This document shows, piece by piece, positions 16,171-24,595 of a DNA stretch of 64,000 bases. Both the position numbers and the translations under genes were made by a program. The first letter of the stretch is position 1, and every line of letters starts with the position of its first letter. The stretch lies in the NCBI GenBank assembly GCA_964602655.1, contig CAZRSF010000001.1, positions 62,001 through 126,000 of the forward strand, in the 5' to 3' direction. This stretch comes from Moduliflexus sp964602655. Its GTDB lineage: Bacteria > Moduliflexota > Moduliflexia > Moduliflexales > Moduliflexaceae. The notes under the pieces are model-generated. The model searched no databases. It was not told where the DNA came from and was given only the letters and a program-made list of their open reading frames with translations.

Positions 16171-16188
16171 ATTCTATCGAATTTTTGA
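14803..16188 (+). CDS. Membrane protein, tandem paralogue 3
   Basis: 461 residues from the ATG at 14803, with GAGGGTAATG just upstream. Architecture follows copy 2 (SQIEKISLGEGRWEYRISGC at the start; two membrane helices; LHLTPQWIRIRYELWGIGIS; LLLGSHLSSDEKQWLVREIK). It contains a second membrane pair at about residues 206-260 (FPTIVLFAILTGGGLFLLL; LLSILPILWLAAEIAI) that the others lack. Its first two thirds are AT-richer and divergent; the last 140 residues return to near identity with copies 1 and 2. A mosaic gene is the simplest reading. Function unknown. Confidence 0.75.
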   Translation: MIKTSQIEKISLGEGRWEYRISGCFNKMVQGQFLLWISLVLGVGILNILNPFDSIKIEDPNAYYLLYSIFLLSWLISAALSVMVFHLIWGKTLLHLTPQWIRIRYELWGIGISRKIRTSAFTNVDIVDRYLSPHNQAPVKGIDIQFGRQRLLLGSHLSSDEKQWLVREIKQYLADIPTPNELLTQNSSIHLSSDSIEIHLPGGSKSSFPTIVLFAILTGGGLFLLLKVGLLLQSNSKPFPFPPFLLSILPILWLAAEIAILITITDSLWSKEIIRVESNLLVLKNAYWSGGYEKKFFLEELGNLRTASYQVGSGKIAFDYQYNNAPITFARHLSDAEATTLCKQLNDILTFRCQAVEQIVFGEMPPTFIGTPETLLMNPDVSELSFPFIRLRRLILDVATHDPRRVERFLTYAVNAIGQRKLKESVDVHIYGDPALLQANLRNNLDNLFRRVEQRDILSNF

Positions 16189-16196
16189 TAAAAAAA

Positions 16197-16227
16197 GCTG
16201 TCAGATATTTAGAATGTGCCTGACAGC
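16197..16227. repeat. Intergenic palindrome after paralogue 3
   Basis: GCTGTCAG (16197-16204) pairs with CTGACAGC (16220-16227) around an imperfect inner stem. It lies 9 bases after the stop of the third paralogue and belongs to the CTGNCAG palindrome group. It may act as a transcript end, but there is no following T-run. Confidence 0.6.
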
Positions 16228-16308
16228 GTAATACGCGATTTGATTAACTGGTACGATAGCCCGAATCTGTTCGCTAATCCCGGCATTTTCCTGATTTCGA
16301 AGCCGCTA

Positions 16309-16623
16309 TCAGGCGTGAGCCGCCTTCGTTCGAGACGTATCGGCGGAATCGTGAAACATCTCCAAAATCATTTCAGGATGTTTGGAAGCAATCATCAGTA
16401 ACGATTTCGCTGCGCCCCTCGGCTGATGCGTTCCAGTTTCCCATGAATGTACAGTTTTCAAACTGACGCCGAATAATGCGGCAAACGCGGACGAGCTTAA
16501 CTTCATCGTTTCGCGAATCGTTTTGGCGTCAACCGACGCATCAACCGCATAGCTTCTCCCTTCGCCGCGCTTGATCGCCTGAATGCTTTCTAAGATTTCC
16601 AGCCCGAGATTACGTTTCTTCAT
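16309..16623 (-). CDS. HTH antitoxin, HigA/NadS-like
   Basis: 104 residues. It begins KKRNLGLEILESIQAIKRGE and contains a clear XRE-type helix-turn-helix, IRETMKLSSSAFAALFGVSL followed by KTVHSWETGTHQPRGAAKSL. This is the arrangement of HigA-type antitoxins encoded downstream of RelE/HigB-like toxins. It overlaps the preceding toxin remnant by 14 bases. It should bind its own operon promoter. The HTH gene looks intact although the toxin is broken. Confidence 0.85.
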   Translation of the reverse strand: MKKRNLGLEILESIQAIKRGEGRSYAVDASVDAKTIRETMKLSSSAFAALFGVSLKTVHSWETGTHQPRGAAKSLLMIASKHPEMILEMFHDSADTSRTKAAHA

Positions 16624-16824
16624 TATCGAATTCCTCTTTGATTCGGCGCAGAATATGCGCCGGAATATTTTCGGCTTCGTTTTTGGCGTAAATGGTCAGT
16701 AGCCAAATTTCTCCGCGCGTGTTGCGCCAATAATAAATCACGCGCAACCCGCCGCGTATTCGTCGTCATGCAAATAATTTCGCACCAATTTCGTGAAGAG
16801 CGGAGATTCTTTAAAGAGTAGCAT
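16610..16824 (-). pseudogene. RelE/HigB-like toxin with internal deletion and frameshift
   Basis: Reading from 16824, MLLFKESPLFTKLVRNYLHD then DEYAA is a typical toxin N-terminus. In another frame GGLRVIYYWRNTRGEIWLLT and a C-terminal tail ending KEEFDNEET runs to a stop at 16610-16612. The family normally has about 30 residues between DEYAA and GGLR. Those are missing and the frame changes at the junction near 16755, so no full toxin can be made. The nearby scaffold gap leaves open an assembly error. Confidence 0.75.
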
Positions 16825-16862
16825 ACAACCCTTTTATACAACATGGATAGGATTGTCAAGCA

Positions 16863-16872
16863 NNNNNNNNNN
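16863..16872. other. Scaffold gap (10 N)
   Basis: Ten unknown bases. The right flank (16873 onward, CTGCAAGGTGTCTGAC) is half of the 8856-8888 palindrome family, so the gap probably falls inside a palindromic repeat that broke the assembly. True length unknown. Confidence 0.9.
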
Positions 16873-16901
16873 CTGCAAGGTGTCTGACGGCTTGGAGTGT
16901 A

Positions 16902-19900
16902 TTACCTCGCTGCCGCCTCGCTGACCACAAGTTCCTGCGGCTGGCTTTCGTGCTTGACCGCCGGGTTGTAGTATTCATAGACGGCGGATGTCGGCGTTTT
17001 GGCTTTGACCGGGAATTTCGCCCGCAGCGTATAAGCGAACGTCACCGGCGACGCCTGATCCACATGGTCGAGATAGACGATGATCTGCCGTCCGGTCAGG
17101 TTGAATTTCGAGATCGTCTTGTTTTCGACTAATGCGGCGAGATCAGCGGACTGCACCTCGAAGCCGGGCGCGATGCCGAGGTCAACGATAATCATGTTCG
17201 CCCGCGCCGGACGATTGTTGTTCACGGTGACATGCGCCGTCAGCAGGTCGTTCTGCGCCAACTGCGTCTTGTCGTATTTCACCTCAATCGTCATCGGCGG
17301 CTGCTGTTCCGCCGGTTTGACTTTCCAGGGGAGATAATAACGCCCGACGATTTGATACAACGCGCCGCCTTCCCCCGCGAACTTGACTTGCACGGCGTTG
17401 TCGCCCTTTTTCGTCGCGTCTTTCAGGTCGAATTGGCGCATCACGTCCACGTTCTCCGGCGTCAGCGCGAAATTCTCGACCGCTTTGCCGTTGATGATGA
17501 CGCTCACGTCGGCGTTGATGTTGCCGGTCGCGTTTTTCATCGAAAGCAGCAGCGCTTTCATCGTCAGAATCGTCGCCTGTGTCGAATGCCACGTCCCGGC
17601 GGCGTCTTTGGCGTCAATCAGATACGTCATGATTTTGCCGACCGTGTCGTAATATTTTTCCGCTTTGAGCAGCGCAAGCGCGACGAGCGCGGTGGTTTCG
17701 ATATTTGCGGCTTCTCCGTCGCCATACATCGAAGTCGGCGTCTCGGCGATCCACCAGACTTTGCCGTCTTTTTCCTGCTTTTTCTTGAGCAGCGTCTCAA
17801 GCGCGTTCAGCGTGTCGGCGCTCGCCGGATCGCGCCAGACAAAGGCGTTCGCAATCAGCGCGAGCGTGTAAGTGTCTTTCGCTTCGGACTGCTTGTTTTT
17901 CAGATACGCCAACGCCTTATCCACCGGCTCGCCCGTATAACCCGTCGAAAGCAGCGCCCACGCGATGTAGGCCGTGTTGCGCGTCGTGTCGCTGGCAAAG
18001 CGCGAGGCCACGTCGTCGAGATACTGCTCGGTCGGTTTCCACGAGCCGTCGGCGTCTTGCTGCGAAATCAGCCATTGCTGCGTCCGCGCAATCACGTTCG
18101 GGTCAACTTCATAGACCTGCGCCATGTCGGAAAATTCCATCAGACCGTAGGCCGTCAGAATCTTGTGCGCCGGCGGATTGCCGAACCACTCGAACCCGCC
18201 GCCCGCCACTTCGTAGCTCAACAGGCGTTGATAGCCGGTCGCGATAAAACTTTCCGCCTTCATCTGAATCTCCGGCGTGATTTTTTGCGCCTGCTTCATG
18301 TAATCCAACACGAGAATGTTCGGATAGGTCGTCGAAGAGGTCTGCTCGAAGCAGCCATAAGGCATTTGCAGGATCGCGTCCATCCCCTCGACAATCTGGC
18401 TCATGATGCCGGGATAAACTTTCACGAAAATCTTGCTCGCGTTATCGAGCGCGTCTTGCGGAATCGTCACGACCTGCGCGATGTCCTTGTCAAGTCGGCC
18501 ATTCCAGACTGTTTCGATTTTTTCGCCGTCCGGCACGACTTCGATTTGCCGCGCAATCGCGTCGCTCATCGCCGAGCCGAAGGCGTGCACCGTCAGCTTA
18601 TGCCAGCCGATTTCCTTGACTTTGAGCGTGAAATAGACCACGTCCACCTGCCCGCTGTTCAGCGCGACCGTCTTTTCGGCGATGTCGTTGACAAGCTCGA
18701 ACCAGGGTTCTTGCGTCAACTCAAGGCGCACGTCCTGTTTGCCCGGCAGATAGTTGTAAATCGCAATCGGAATCGAAACCTGATCGTTCTGCGTCAGCGT
18801 CACCGGCAGGTCGATATCCACGAAAAAGTCTTGAAAGACGCGAATTGCCGACGCGCCGCTGCCGAGCGTTCCGTTCAGCGCCGACGCCATGCTGCTCAGC
18901 CGCCACGTCGTAATCGAATCCGCCATTGTGAGCGTGATCGAGGCGTTGCCCTGTTCATCCGTCAGCAAGGCCGGATTCGTGTAGAGAGTTTCCGGGAAAT
19001 ATTCGCGGATGCGCGGGCCGGCTGCTGATTTGCCTTCACCGCCGTTCGCCGCCGATTTCTCTTCGAGACCGTCTTTCGCCATCGCGAATTCGGCGTCTCG
19101 CATCACCGCTCCATCCATCATCTCCTCTGGCGCAGCCATCGGCGCCATCACTTTTTCGAATCTCACGCCTTTGTCTCGACGGCCAAGCAGCCAGTCAAAA
19201 AACGACGGCTCGCGACCTAATTCCATGTAGCTGTCAAAAAACACGTCGTCGGCGCTGCTTTCGGTTTCGTCCGGTCCGATGCAGCGAAAGGTGTGATACG
19301 TAAAATCGTCGCCACCTGCGTTCACTTGATACGGATTGCCCCAGGGATCGAGCAGTTGCTCTGGCTTCAGCAGCCCAGCCTTCAGCACCGCGTCAAGCCC
19401 CTGTTTTGCGGTCAGCAGCTTTTTCTGTTTTTTGGAAAATTCATAGATCGCGTTGTAAATGACGCGAAAATCCGCCATGATTTTTTCCTGAATCGCTGGC
19501 GCGACGCTTTGCAATTTCTGCGCGAAGGTGTCCACGTTCACGTCATACGCGACGAGGTTTTCCGCCGACGCTAACAGCACTTGCGCCGCTTTTTCGCGGA
19601 TTTGCTGATGCTCGCCCGCTTCGTCCCGAATGAGCGGCGTGTCGAGAATCACCTGATCCATTGTGTAAGCGTGGATTTCGTAGCGCGGCGTCATGATTTC
19701 TTTTTCTAACATGAAGTAAATCTTTTCGAGGCCGGGCTGCATTTCCTGAAGCGCGAAAACGCTTTCGTCCACGATGTTGACGCCGAGCGCGGCCAGGACG
19801 GCGTGGCCGGCTTTGTTGCTGACATGAAAATCGAGTTGCGCCTCTTCGCCCGGCAAATAGGTCGGTTTCGAGGCGGTCACGTCAATTTTCAATTCGTCCG

Positions 19901-21782
19901 CCGCTTCGACGAACAAGAATTTCGTGTCGCGGATGATGTCGGACGTGTTGAGAATGCGGTAGGCGTGGAGTTGCAGCGAGCCGGACGCGGCGGCGTCAAT
20001 GTCCACTTGCGCCTGTCCGTCGCGCAAATCAACCGCTTTCGTCAGGAAGGTTTGTCCGTCTTTGATCAAATCGAGATAGACCGTGCCGGTCGCTTTGGTG
20101 GAAAAGACGCGGGCGGTAATCGTGTCGCCGAGCTTGTAAAGGGCTTTGTCGGTGCGCAAAAGAATCGCGTCGGCCTGCGTGTCGGGATCGAACGCAAATT
20201 GCTTGCTCATCGCGTTCCCGGCGCGGTCTTTCGCGGTCACATTCAAAATAAGCTGTTGATTCTGCGCAAGCAGCGGCAATTCGCCGATTCCGGCGGCGTC
20301 GGTTGGAATCGAAATCGCGGCGCGTTGGTCGGCGGCGACGGCGAGTGTCACTTCGGCAGGCGTTCCGTCGGGATAACTGACGGCGAAGTAGAAAATATTT
20401 TCCACGCCTGGCACGACTGAGCCGCTTTCGGGAACGGCGACAATATTGAACGCATCCACAGCAATCGCCCGCGTCGCGCTTTTCTTTTCCTCATGCTCCG
20501 CCGTGTCGGTGACGGCGACTTCGATTTGCGCGAAGGCGTTGCCTTGTTCGAGCGGCTGGCCGACGAAATAATCCGGCAGCGTCGTCTCGAATTCGTAATG
20601 GCCGTTTTCATCCGTTTTGCCCTTCAATTCGGCGAATTTCTCGAACTGTGTGTCGAATTTGGAGAGCGTCACGACGACCGTGCCGCCTGCCACCGGCTTG
20701 CCGAAGAAATAATCCACTTGCGCCGTCCCTTTGAGCGGCTGCCCCGGCTGATAAAATTTCTTGTCGGTATCGAGGACGATGTTGAATTTCGGCAGGACGT
20801 AGCGCTGCACCGTGACGGTTTTTTCCTGCGCATTCTCGCCGAAGAGCGCCCGGATTTTGTACGCGCCTTCGTTCACTTCGCTGGCAAGCTGAAAATCGGC
20901 GGAACTGACGCCGAATTTGTCGGTTTTGACCGCCTTTTTGAAGACTTTGTTCCCTTTGGAATCCTCGACTTCCAGCGTCATTTCGGTTTCTCCGGCAGGC
21001 AGCAAATCGGGCTTTTTCAGCGCGAGACTGCGGAGATGGATAACCTGCCCGGGCTGATAGAGCGGCTTGTCGGTGGTGAGCAGAATGCTGTACACATCTT
21101 TGATGACGATGGGCTGCTGAATCACTTCTTCCGCGTCGTCGAGCGCCACGCGCACCGTCAATTGCTGATCGCCCAACACGCCTGCCGGAAGGGTAAATTG
21201 CGCGTTCAACGTGCCGGTCGCGTCGGTCGCGCCCTGAAACAGCGAATTTTCCGCAAGCGACAACGTCACGTTCGCGCCGGAAATCGGCTGATTTGCGCCC
21301 GGATCGTTGACGATGACGCGAACGGCGGCCTGACTGTTCGCGTAGAATTGCCGCTGCATCAACAAATGCGTCTGAATCTGCCGCATGGCGTAAAAGAGGC
21401 TGCGTTTGCCTTCTGATACGATGTTTCCGCCTTTTTTTATCGTGTAATGCACAAGATACGCGGCCAACTGATTGCGGTCAACGGCGGCGTTCACGATAAG
21501 ACGAACATCCTGCGCCGCGCTGTTGATTTCGACCGCCATGCTGCTACTGCCGAGCGTTTTTCCGTTCAAATCTTCGATGCTGACGGCGACTTCGTATTGT
21601 CCGTAATCGCTGACAGTGGCTTGCAGCGGAAGCAGTGTTTCGATGGTTTGATCTTTGATGGTCGCTCGAATTTTGGTCTGGTCGATCTTCAAGCTCTCAG
21701 ACCCGCCCGTCGCGCCGGTTAAGATTGCCATCGCGCCAAGCGCGAGCAGTCCGTAACTGATTATTTCGATAAGATGTTTCAT
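16902..21782 (-). CDS. Bacterial alpha-2-macroglobulin with thioester motif
   Basis: 1626 residues with an N-terminal export signal (IISYGLLALGAMAILTG) lacking a lipobox cysteine. MG-type beta domains follow, with the MG2 hallmarks LLTTDKPLYQPGQVIHLRSL and LDTDKKFYQPGQPLKG. The linker region around residues 800-950 is low-complexity. After it come the A2M domain (TWRLSSMASALNG), the thioester motif PYGCFEQTSS (C1144, Q1147) and an alpha-alpha barrel complement-like domain. Such proteins trap proteases covalently in the periplasm. The usual pbpC partner gene is absent. An embedded segment DPWGNPYQVN...CIGPDETESSADD resembles the end of type II secretion pseudopilins. Confidence 0.92.
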   Translation of the reverse strand: MKHLIEIISYGLLALGAMAILTGATGGSESLKIDQTKIRATIKDQTIETLLPLQATVSDYGQYEVAVSIEDLNGKTLGSSSMAVEINSAAQDVRLIVNAAVDRNQLAAYLVHYTIKKGGNIVSEGKRSLFYAMRQIQTHLLMQRQFYANSQAAVRVIVNDPGANQPISGANVTLSLAENSLFQGATDATGTLNAQFTLPAGVLGDQQLTVRVALDDAEEVIQQPIVIKDVYSILLTTDKPLYQPGQVIHLRSLALKKPDLLPAGETEMTLEVEDSKGNKVFKKAVKTDKFGVSSADFQLASEVNEGAYKIRALFGENAQEKTVTVQRYVLPKFNIVLDTDKKFYQPGQPLKGTAQVDYFFGKPVAGGTVVVTLSKFDTQFEKFAELKGKTDENGHYEFETTLPDYFVGQPLEQGNAFAQIEVAVTDTAEHEEKKSATRAIAVDAFNIVAVPESGSVVPGVENIFYFAVSYPDGTPAEVTLAVAADQRAAISIPTDAAGIGELPLLAQNQQLILNVTAKDRAGNAMSKQFAFDPDTQADAILLRTDKALYKLGDTITARVFSTKATGTVYLDLIKDGQTFLTKAVDLRDGQAQVDIDAAASGSLQLHAYRILNTSDIIRDTKFLFVEAADELKIDVTASKPTYLPGEEAQLDFHVSNKAGHAVLAALGVNIVDESVFALQEMQPGLEKIYFMLEKEIMTPRYEIHAYTMDQVILDTPLIRDEAGEHQQIREKAAQVLLASAENLVAYDVNVDTFAQKLQSVAPAIQEKIMADFRVIYNAIYEFSKKQKKLLTAKQGLDAVLKAGLLKPEQLLDPWGNPYQVNAGGDDFTYHTFRCIGPDETESSADDVFFDSYMELGREPSFFDWLLGRRDKGVRFEKVMAPMAAPEEMMDGAVMRDAEFAMAKDGLEEKSAANGGEGKSAAGPRIREYFPETLYTNPALLTDEQGNASITLTMADSITTWRLSSMASALNGTLGSGASAIRVFQDFFVDIDLPVTLTQNDQVSIPIAIYNYLPGKQDVRLELTQEPWFELVNDIAEKTVALNSGQVDVVYFTLKVKEIGWHKLTVHAFGSAMSDAIARQIEVVPDGEKIETVWNGRLDKDIAQVVTIPQDALDNASKIFVKVYPGIMSQIVEGMDAILQMPYGCFEQTSSTTYPNILVLDYMKQAQKITPEIQMKAESFIATGYQRLLSYEVAGGGFEWFGNPPAHKILTAYGLMEFSDMAQVYEVDPNVIARTQQWLISQQDADGSWKPTEQYLDDVASRFASDTTRNTAYIAWALLSTGYTGEPVDKALAYLKNKQSEAKDTYTLALIANAFVWRDPASADTLNALETLLKKKQEKDGKVWWIAETPTSMYGDGEAANIETTALVALALLKAEKYYDTVGKIMTYLIDAKDAAGTWHSTQATILTMKALLLSMKNATGNINADVSVIINGKAVENFALTPENVDVMRQFDLKDATKKGDNAVQVKFAGEGGALYQIVGRYYLPWKVKPAEQQPPMTIEVKYDKTQLAQNDLLTAHVTVNNNRPARANMIIVDLGIAPGFEVQSADLAALVENKTISKFNLTGRQIIVYLDHVDQASPVTFAYTLRAKFPVKAKTPTSAVYEYYNPAVKHESQPQELVVSEAAAR

Positions 21783-22198
21783 GGTTCGGATTCCGTCCGC
21801 CTGCCAATGTTATTCGCCTTCGATAGCGTTGGCCGGGGGCTGGAATGGTTGAATGGCATTTGTCGGTAAGAATGAAATGTACACCGAAACTGCGTTTCGG
21901 CGAGACGAAATACAGTTTCGCCCTACAAACTAATACGACAGCGAGGGGCGGAATTGCAAGAAAAATTACAACTGAGATTCGAAAGATTGTTAATTTATTT
22001 CCGTTTCTTTATTTTTGAGATGCTGAAATAGCAAGCACAGGTGAATAAGTCTTGACTATTTTTTTTATTTATGTCAAAGAGAAATTGAAACAGTTCACGG
22101 GGGCGCAACCCCGTATTCGTAAAAGACGGCTTGCGGAGATGCCATTCCGCATGACCGAATTCATCAACATGACACGCATAAATAGGAGGGTATTTCTG
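21783..22198. other. Intergenic region with GAAAC palindromes
   Basis: No gene is seen in this 416-base gap. CCGAAAC/GTTTCGG (21884-21900) is a perfect palindrome, followed by a related GGCGAGACGAAAT/ACAGTTTCGCC near 21899-21923; both share the GAAACTG core with the repeat at 1578-1605. The part next to the lipoprotein gene (22095-22145) can form two short hairpins (GGGG-CGCAA-CCCC and GCGGA-TCCGC). Confidence 0.55.
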
Positions 22199-22663
22199 AT
22201 GAAAACAGATCGTCGAGGAAGAAGTTTGTTCTGGGGATTCGCGCTGTTGATAAGCTGTGTCGGCCTGCTCGCCGGATGTTCGGACAGCGATTCTGTGTCC
22301 GATTTTCTTTCTGATATTTCGTTATCGGTCAACGCGTTGAATTTCACGGCCACCGTGAATGGAAATCAATTCCAGACCGTGACGATCAAAAATTTAGCGT
22401 CGGAAAACATCACGGTTGACCGCGTGACCTCAACCAACGTCGCATTCAAAGTCGGCGGCTATGTGATAGATCAAAAGCTGGTCGCGTTGGAATTGCCCGT
22501 GACAATCGAACCGAACGGAGCGCGGGTGATTTATATCGGTTTTTATCCGACAGAAGCCACAACCTCTACCGGGAAGTTAGTCGTTGAAAGCACGGATACG
22601 CAGGGCGATCCTGAAACTGATCTGATTGAGTTGACCGGCGTGGGATATTCGTTGAGCAATTAA
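22199..22663 (+). CDS. Lipoprotein with ASH/choice-of-anchor-D-like domain
   Basis: 154 residues from the ATG at 22199, preceded by the strong site AGGAGGG. The signal ends in lipobox LLAGC (about residue 26). The mature part is one immunoglobulin-like beta domain: LSVNALNFTATVNGNQFQTV, then TIKNLASENITVDRVTSTN, GARVIYIGFYPTEATTSTGK and the final strand IELTGVGYS. This follows the pattern of ASH/choice-of-anchor D domains. It is likely a surface or periplasmic adhesion or scaffold protein. It stands alone between the macroglobulin and a convergent small gene. Confidence 0.75.
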   Translation: MKTDRRGRSLFWGFALLISCVGLLAGCSDSDSVSDFLSDISLSVNALNFTATVNGNQFQTVTIKNLASENITVDRVTSTNVAFKVGGYVIDQKLVALELPVTIEPNGARVIYIGFYPTEATTSTGKLVVESTDTQGDPETDLIELTGVGYSLSN

Positions 22664-22742
22664 GATAACCAGAATTCCAACCAGTTGCCGTTCTTCTCAT
22701 GAAGAACGGCAACCAATTCTCTCGACAGACGTTTTGTTCGGT

Positions 22743-22958
22743 TTAATCCGCTGGTTCTATCGCAATCGTGACCGTGAAGGCATGGTCGCCGCCGCTGAAC
22801 TCGATCCTCTCGACGCGGCCTTTGCAGCCTGCTTCGATTGGTTCGCCGGTTTCCCAATCTTCGCCGATAATCGTATCAGGATAGATATGTTCCCCATCCT
22901 GCAAATCGAATCGCGCCGCGCCCACTTTGAATTCTTTGTGCGTATGTTGTTTTTTCAT
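22743..22958 (-). CDS. Small protein with lipoyl-domain-like pattern
   Basis: 71 residues with a good ribosome binding site (AAGGAGGG) before the ATG at 22958. The sequence GEHIYPDTIIGEDWETGEPI followed by AGCKGRVERIEFSGGDHAFT recalls the hairpin of biotin/lipoyl-type barrels (TGE-x-I-x-A-x-x-x-G-x-V), but there is no modified-lysine motif. Function unknown. It is followed by a palindromic repeat and the alkaline phosphatase gene lies further along, so it may be independent. Confidence 0.6.
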   Translation of the reverse strand: MKKQHTHKEFKVGAARFDLQDGEHIYPDTIIGEDWETGEPIEAGCKGRVERIEFSGGDHAFTVTIAIEPAD

Positions 22959-22974
22959 AAGAACCCTCCTTGTC

Positions 22975-23007
22975 AGACCTCACAGGTTTTGAAAACCTGT
23001 GAGGTCT
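22975..23007. repeat. 16-bp-arm intergenic palindrome
   Basis: AGACCTCACAGGTTTT (22975-22990) and AAAACCTGTGAGGTCT (22992-23007) are perfect inverted arms around one base. It shares the GACCTCACAGGT arm with the core of the element at 2180-2210. It lies between the alkaline phosphatase stop and the small gene upstream. Confidence 0.9.
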
Positions 23008-23023
23008 TTGTTTGCGTCGTCAG

Positions 23024-24595
23024 TTATTCCGCGCTGGCAGTTGTAAGTTCGAAACCCGCTGCTGTCATCATCTTTTTGTAAATCTCGGTCTGGTCATAGT
23101 ACCCGTTGAACAGCTCCGATCCCACGCCGATAGCGGAGGTCTGCTGAATGCCAGCGGTATGGGAATAGGTGCTCCAGCCAAAACCGGCTTTCTTCCCTAT
23201 GATTGTCGTTAACTTCACGGTTAACGGCTCGTAGCCGCCATACTGGACATACGCATCGTCATCAGCGGGACGCGCGTCTTTGGCTAACATGGAGACGTTA
23301 AAGGCTTCCTGCAAAATCGCCAGGTCAGCGTCAGTTAAAACCATGCCGTATTTCAAGGTGTTTTCAGCCTCTTTCCCCGCCTTTTTCACATCGTCGGCAG
23401 CGTCTTTCGCTTTTCCGGCGTCAATCGCGGCTTGAAGCGTCGCTTTTTCTTCAGCGGAAAGCGTATATAATCCGAACGCCTCTTTAATCAGCGGCAGGAC
23501 ATCTTCGAATTTTGCGCTCGGATTCGCCTTTTTGAACTCCTCAAGTTTCGCGTTAAAACCGAGATAGCTCATTTTTTGATTTTTCAATTTGCTGATATAG
23601 GAGGAATATTTGGTGCCGGCATATCCGAGGCTCAGGCCGCCGGTTTCATGATCGCCGGTGACGACGATCAGCGTTTCATCCGGGTGTTTTTCATAGAATT
23701 TCATCGCTTCGGCCACCGCCGCCTCAGACGCGATGATATCCTGAATCACCGAGGCAATGTCATTCGCATGGCACGCCCAATCAACTTTCCCGCCGGATTC
23801 CACAAACATAAAAAAGCCGTCAGGATTATCCAGCATTTCAATCGCTTTGGCTGTATATTCGGCAATCGTGACATAGCCAGCCGGTTGATCAATCGCATAA
23901 TACATGGCGGCGTCGGCATCCACGAGATCATTCATCGCAATCGCTTTGCCAGCGCCCGGTTTCAGCGCTTCAAGTTCGGCGCGTCCCATCGCAATCGTAT
24001 AACCATTGGCTTTCGCCGTTTCTAACGCGCTCGGTTTACCTTCTTCTTTGCTGGTCGGCGATTTCATCTGCCCGCCGCCGAAGAAATCGAATCCGGAATT
24101 CGCCAATTCCATGCAGATTTCATACATGCTGTTGCGGCTTTTCTGATGCGCATAATACGTGGCAGGCGTGGCGTGATCCAGCGATACCGTGCTTAATACG
24201 CCGACTTTCCATCCTTTTTCTTTGGCAGTTTCCGCAATGGATTTATACTTGATTTCGCCGGTCGGGTCTGTTCCAAGCACGGCGGATTCGGTTTTAAAAC
24301 CAGTGGCAATCGCCGTTCCTGTGGACGATGAATCGGGAATATTGCTGGTCAGGTCGAACGTGGTGACCAACCCTTGCGCTGGAAACGTGTTGGTGAGCAA
24401 TTTAGGGCGATTCATATCAATCGCGCCATCTGAAAGCGAAAGTTCTGCGGCGTACCGCTGGGCTATCGCCGTGCCATCATTGATGAACAACATCACGTAT
24501 TTGGCCTTTTTCATCTCCTCGGCCTGGGCTGAACATGGCAGAATTGCCGCACAGATGAGCATCAGAGCGCTGAATAAACTGACATACCGTTTCAT
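23024..24595 (-). CDS. phoA: Alkaline phosphatase (PhoA-like), secreted
   Basis: 523 residues with a signal peptide ending near SAQAEE. Key motifs are present: the phosphorylated serine in IPDSSSTGTAIATGFKT, the metal-site segment VSLDHATPATYYAHQKSRN, FVESGGKVDWACHANDIASV, VTGDHETGGLSLG and a final metal-binding histidine in YSHTAG. It hydrolyses phosphate monoesters in the periplasm. Two points differ from the usual family: the first metal aspartate sits in FINDGTAIAQ rather than an I-G-D-G-M-G loop, and an alpha-helical insertion at about residues 370-455 is rich in Ala/Lys. A GGAGG site precedes the start. Confidence 0.88.
   Translation of the reverse strand: MKRYVSLFSALMLICAAILPCSAQAEEMKKAKYVMLFINDGTAIAQRYAAELSLSDGAIDMNRPKLLTNTFPAQGLVTTFDLTSNIPDSSSTGTAIATGFKTESAVLGTDPTGEIKYKSIAETAKEKGWKVGVLSTVSLDHATPATYYAHQKSRNSMYEICMELANSGFDFFGGGQMKSPTSKEEGKPSALETAKANGYTIAMGRAELEALKPGAGKAIAMNDLVDADAAMYYAIDQPAGYVTIAEYTAKAIEMLDNPDGFFMFVESGGKVDWACHANDIASVIQDIIASEAAVAEAMKFYEKHPDETLIVVTGDHETGGLSLGYAGTKYSSYISKLKNQKMSYLGFNAKLEEFKKANPSAKFEDVLPLIKEAFGLYTLSAEEKATLQAAIDAGKAKDAADDVKKAGKEAENTLKYGMVLTDADLAILQEAFNVSMLAKDARPADDDAYVQYGGYEPLTVKLTTIIGKKAGFGWSTYSHTAGIQQTSAIGVGSELFNGYYDQTEIYKKMMTAAGFELTTASAE

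Noticed and set aside
17232..19028. 598-codon plus-strand frame opposite the alpha-2-macroglobulin
   Set aside because: It is an antisense shadow of a GC-rich gene, very rich in Arg/Val/His, with no domain; the minus strand has a clear full-length protein.
20493..21416. 307-codon plus-strand frame opposite the macroglobulin N-terminal half
   Set aside because: Same antisense composition bias; no start signal or recognisable domain.
22095..22145. Possible riboswitch before the ASH-domain lipoprotein gene
   Set aside because: Short hairpins with a GGGGCGCAACCCC loop are present, but the order of conserved bases does not match the c-di-GMP or other riboswitch consensus I know.
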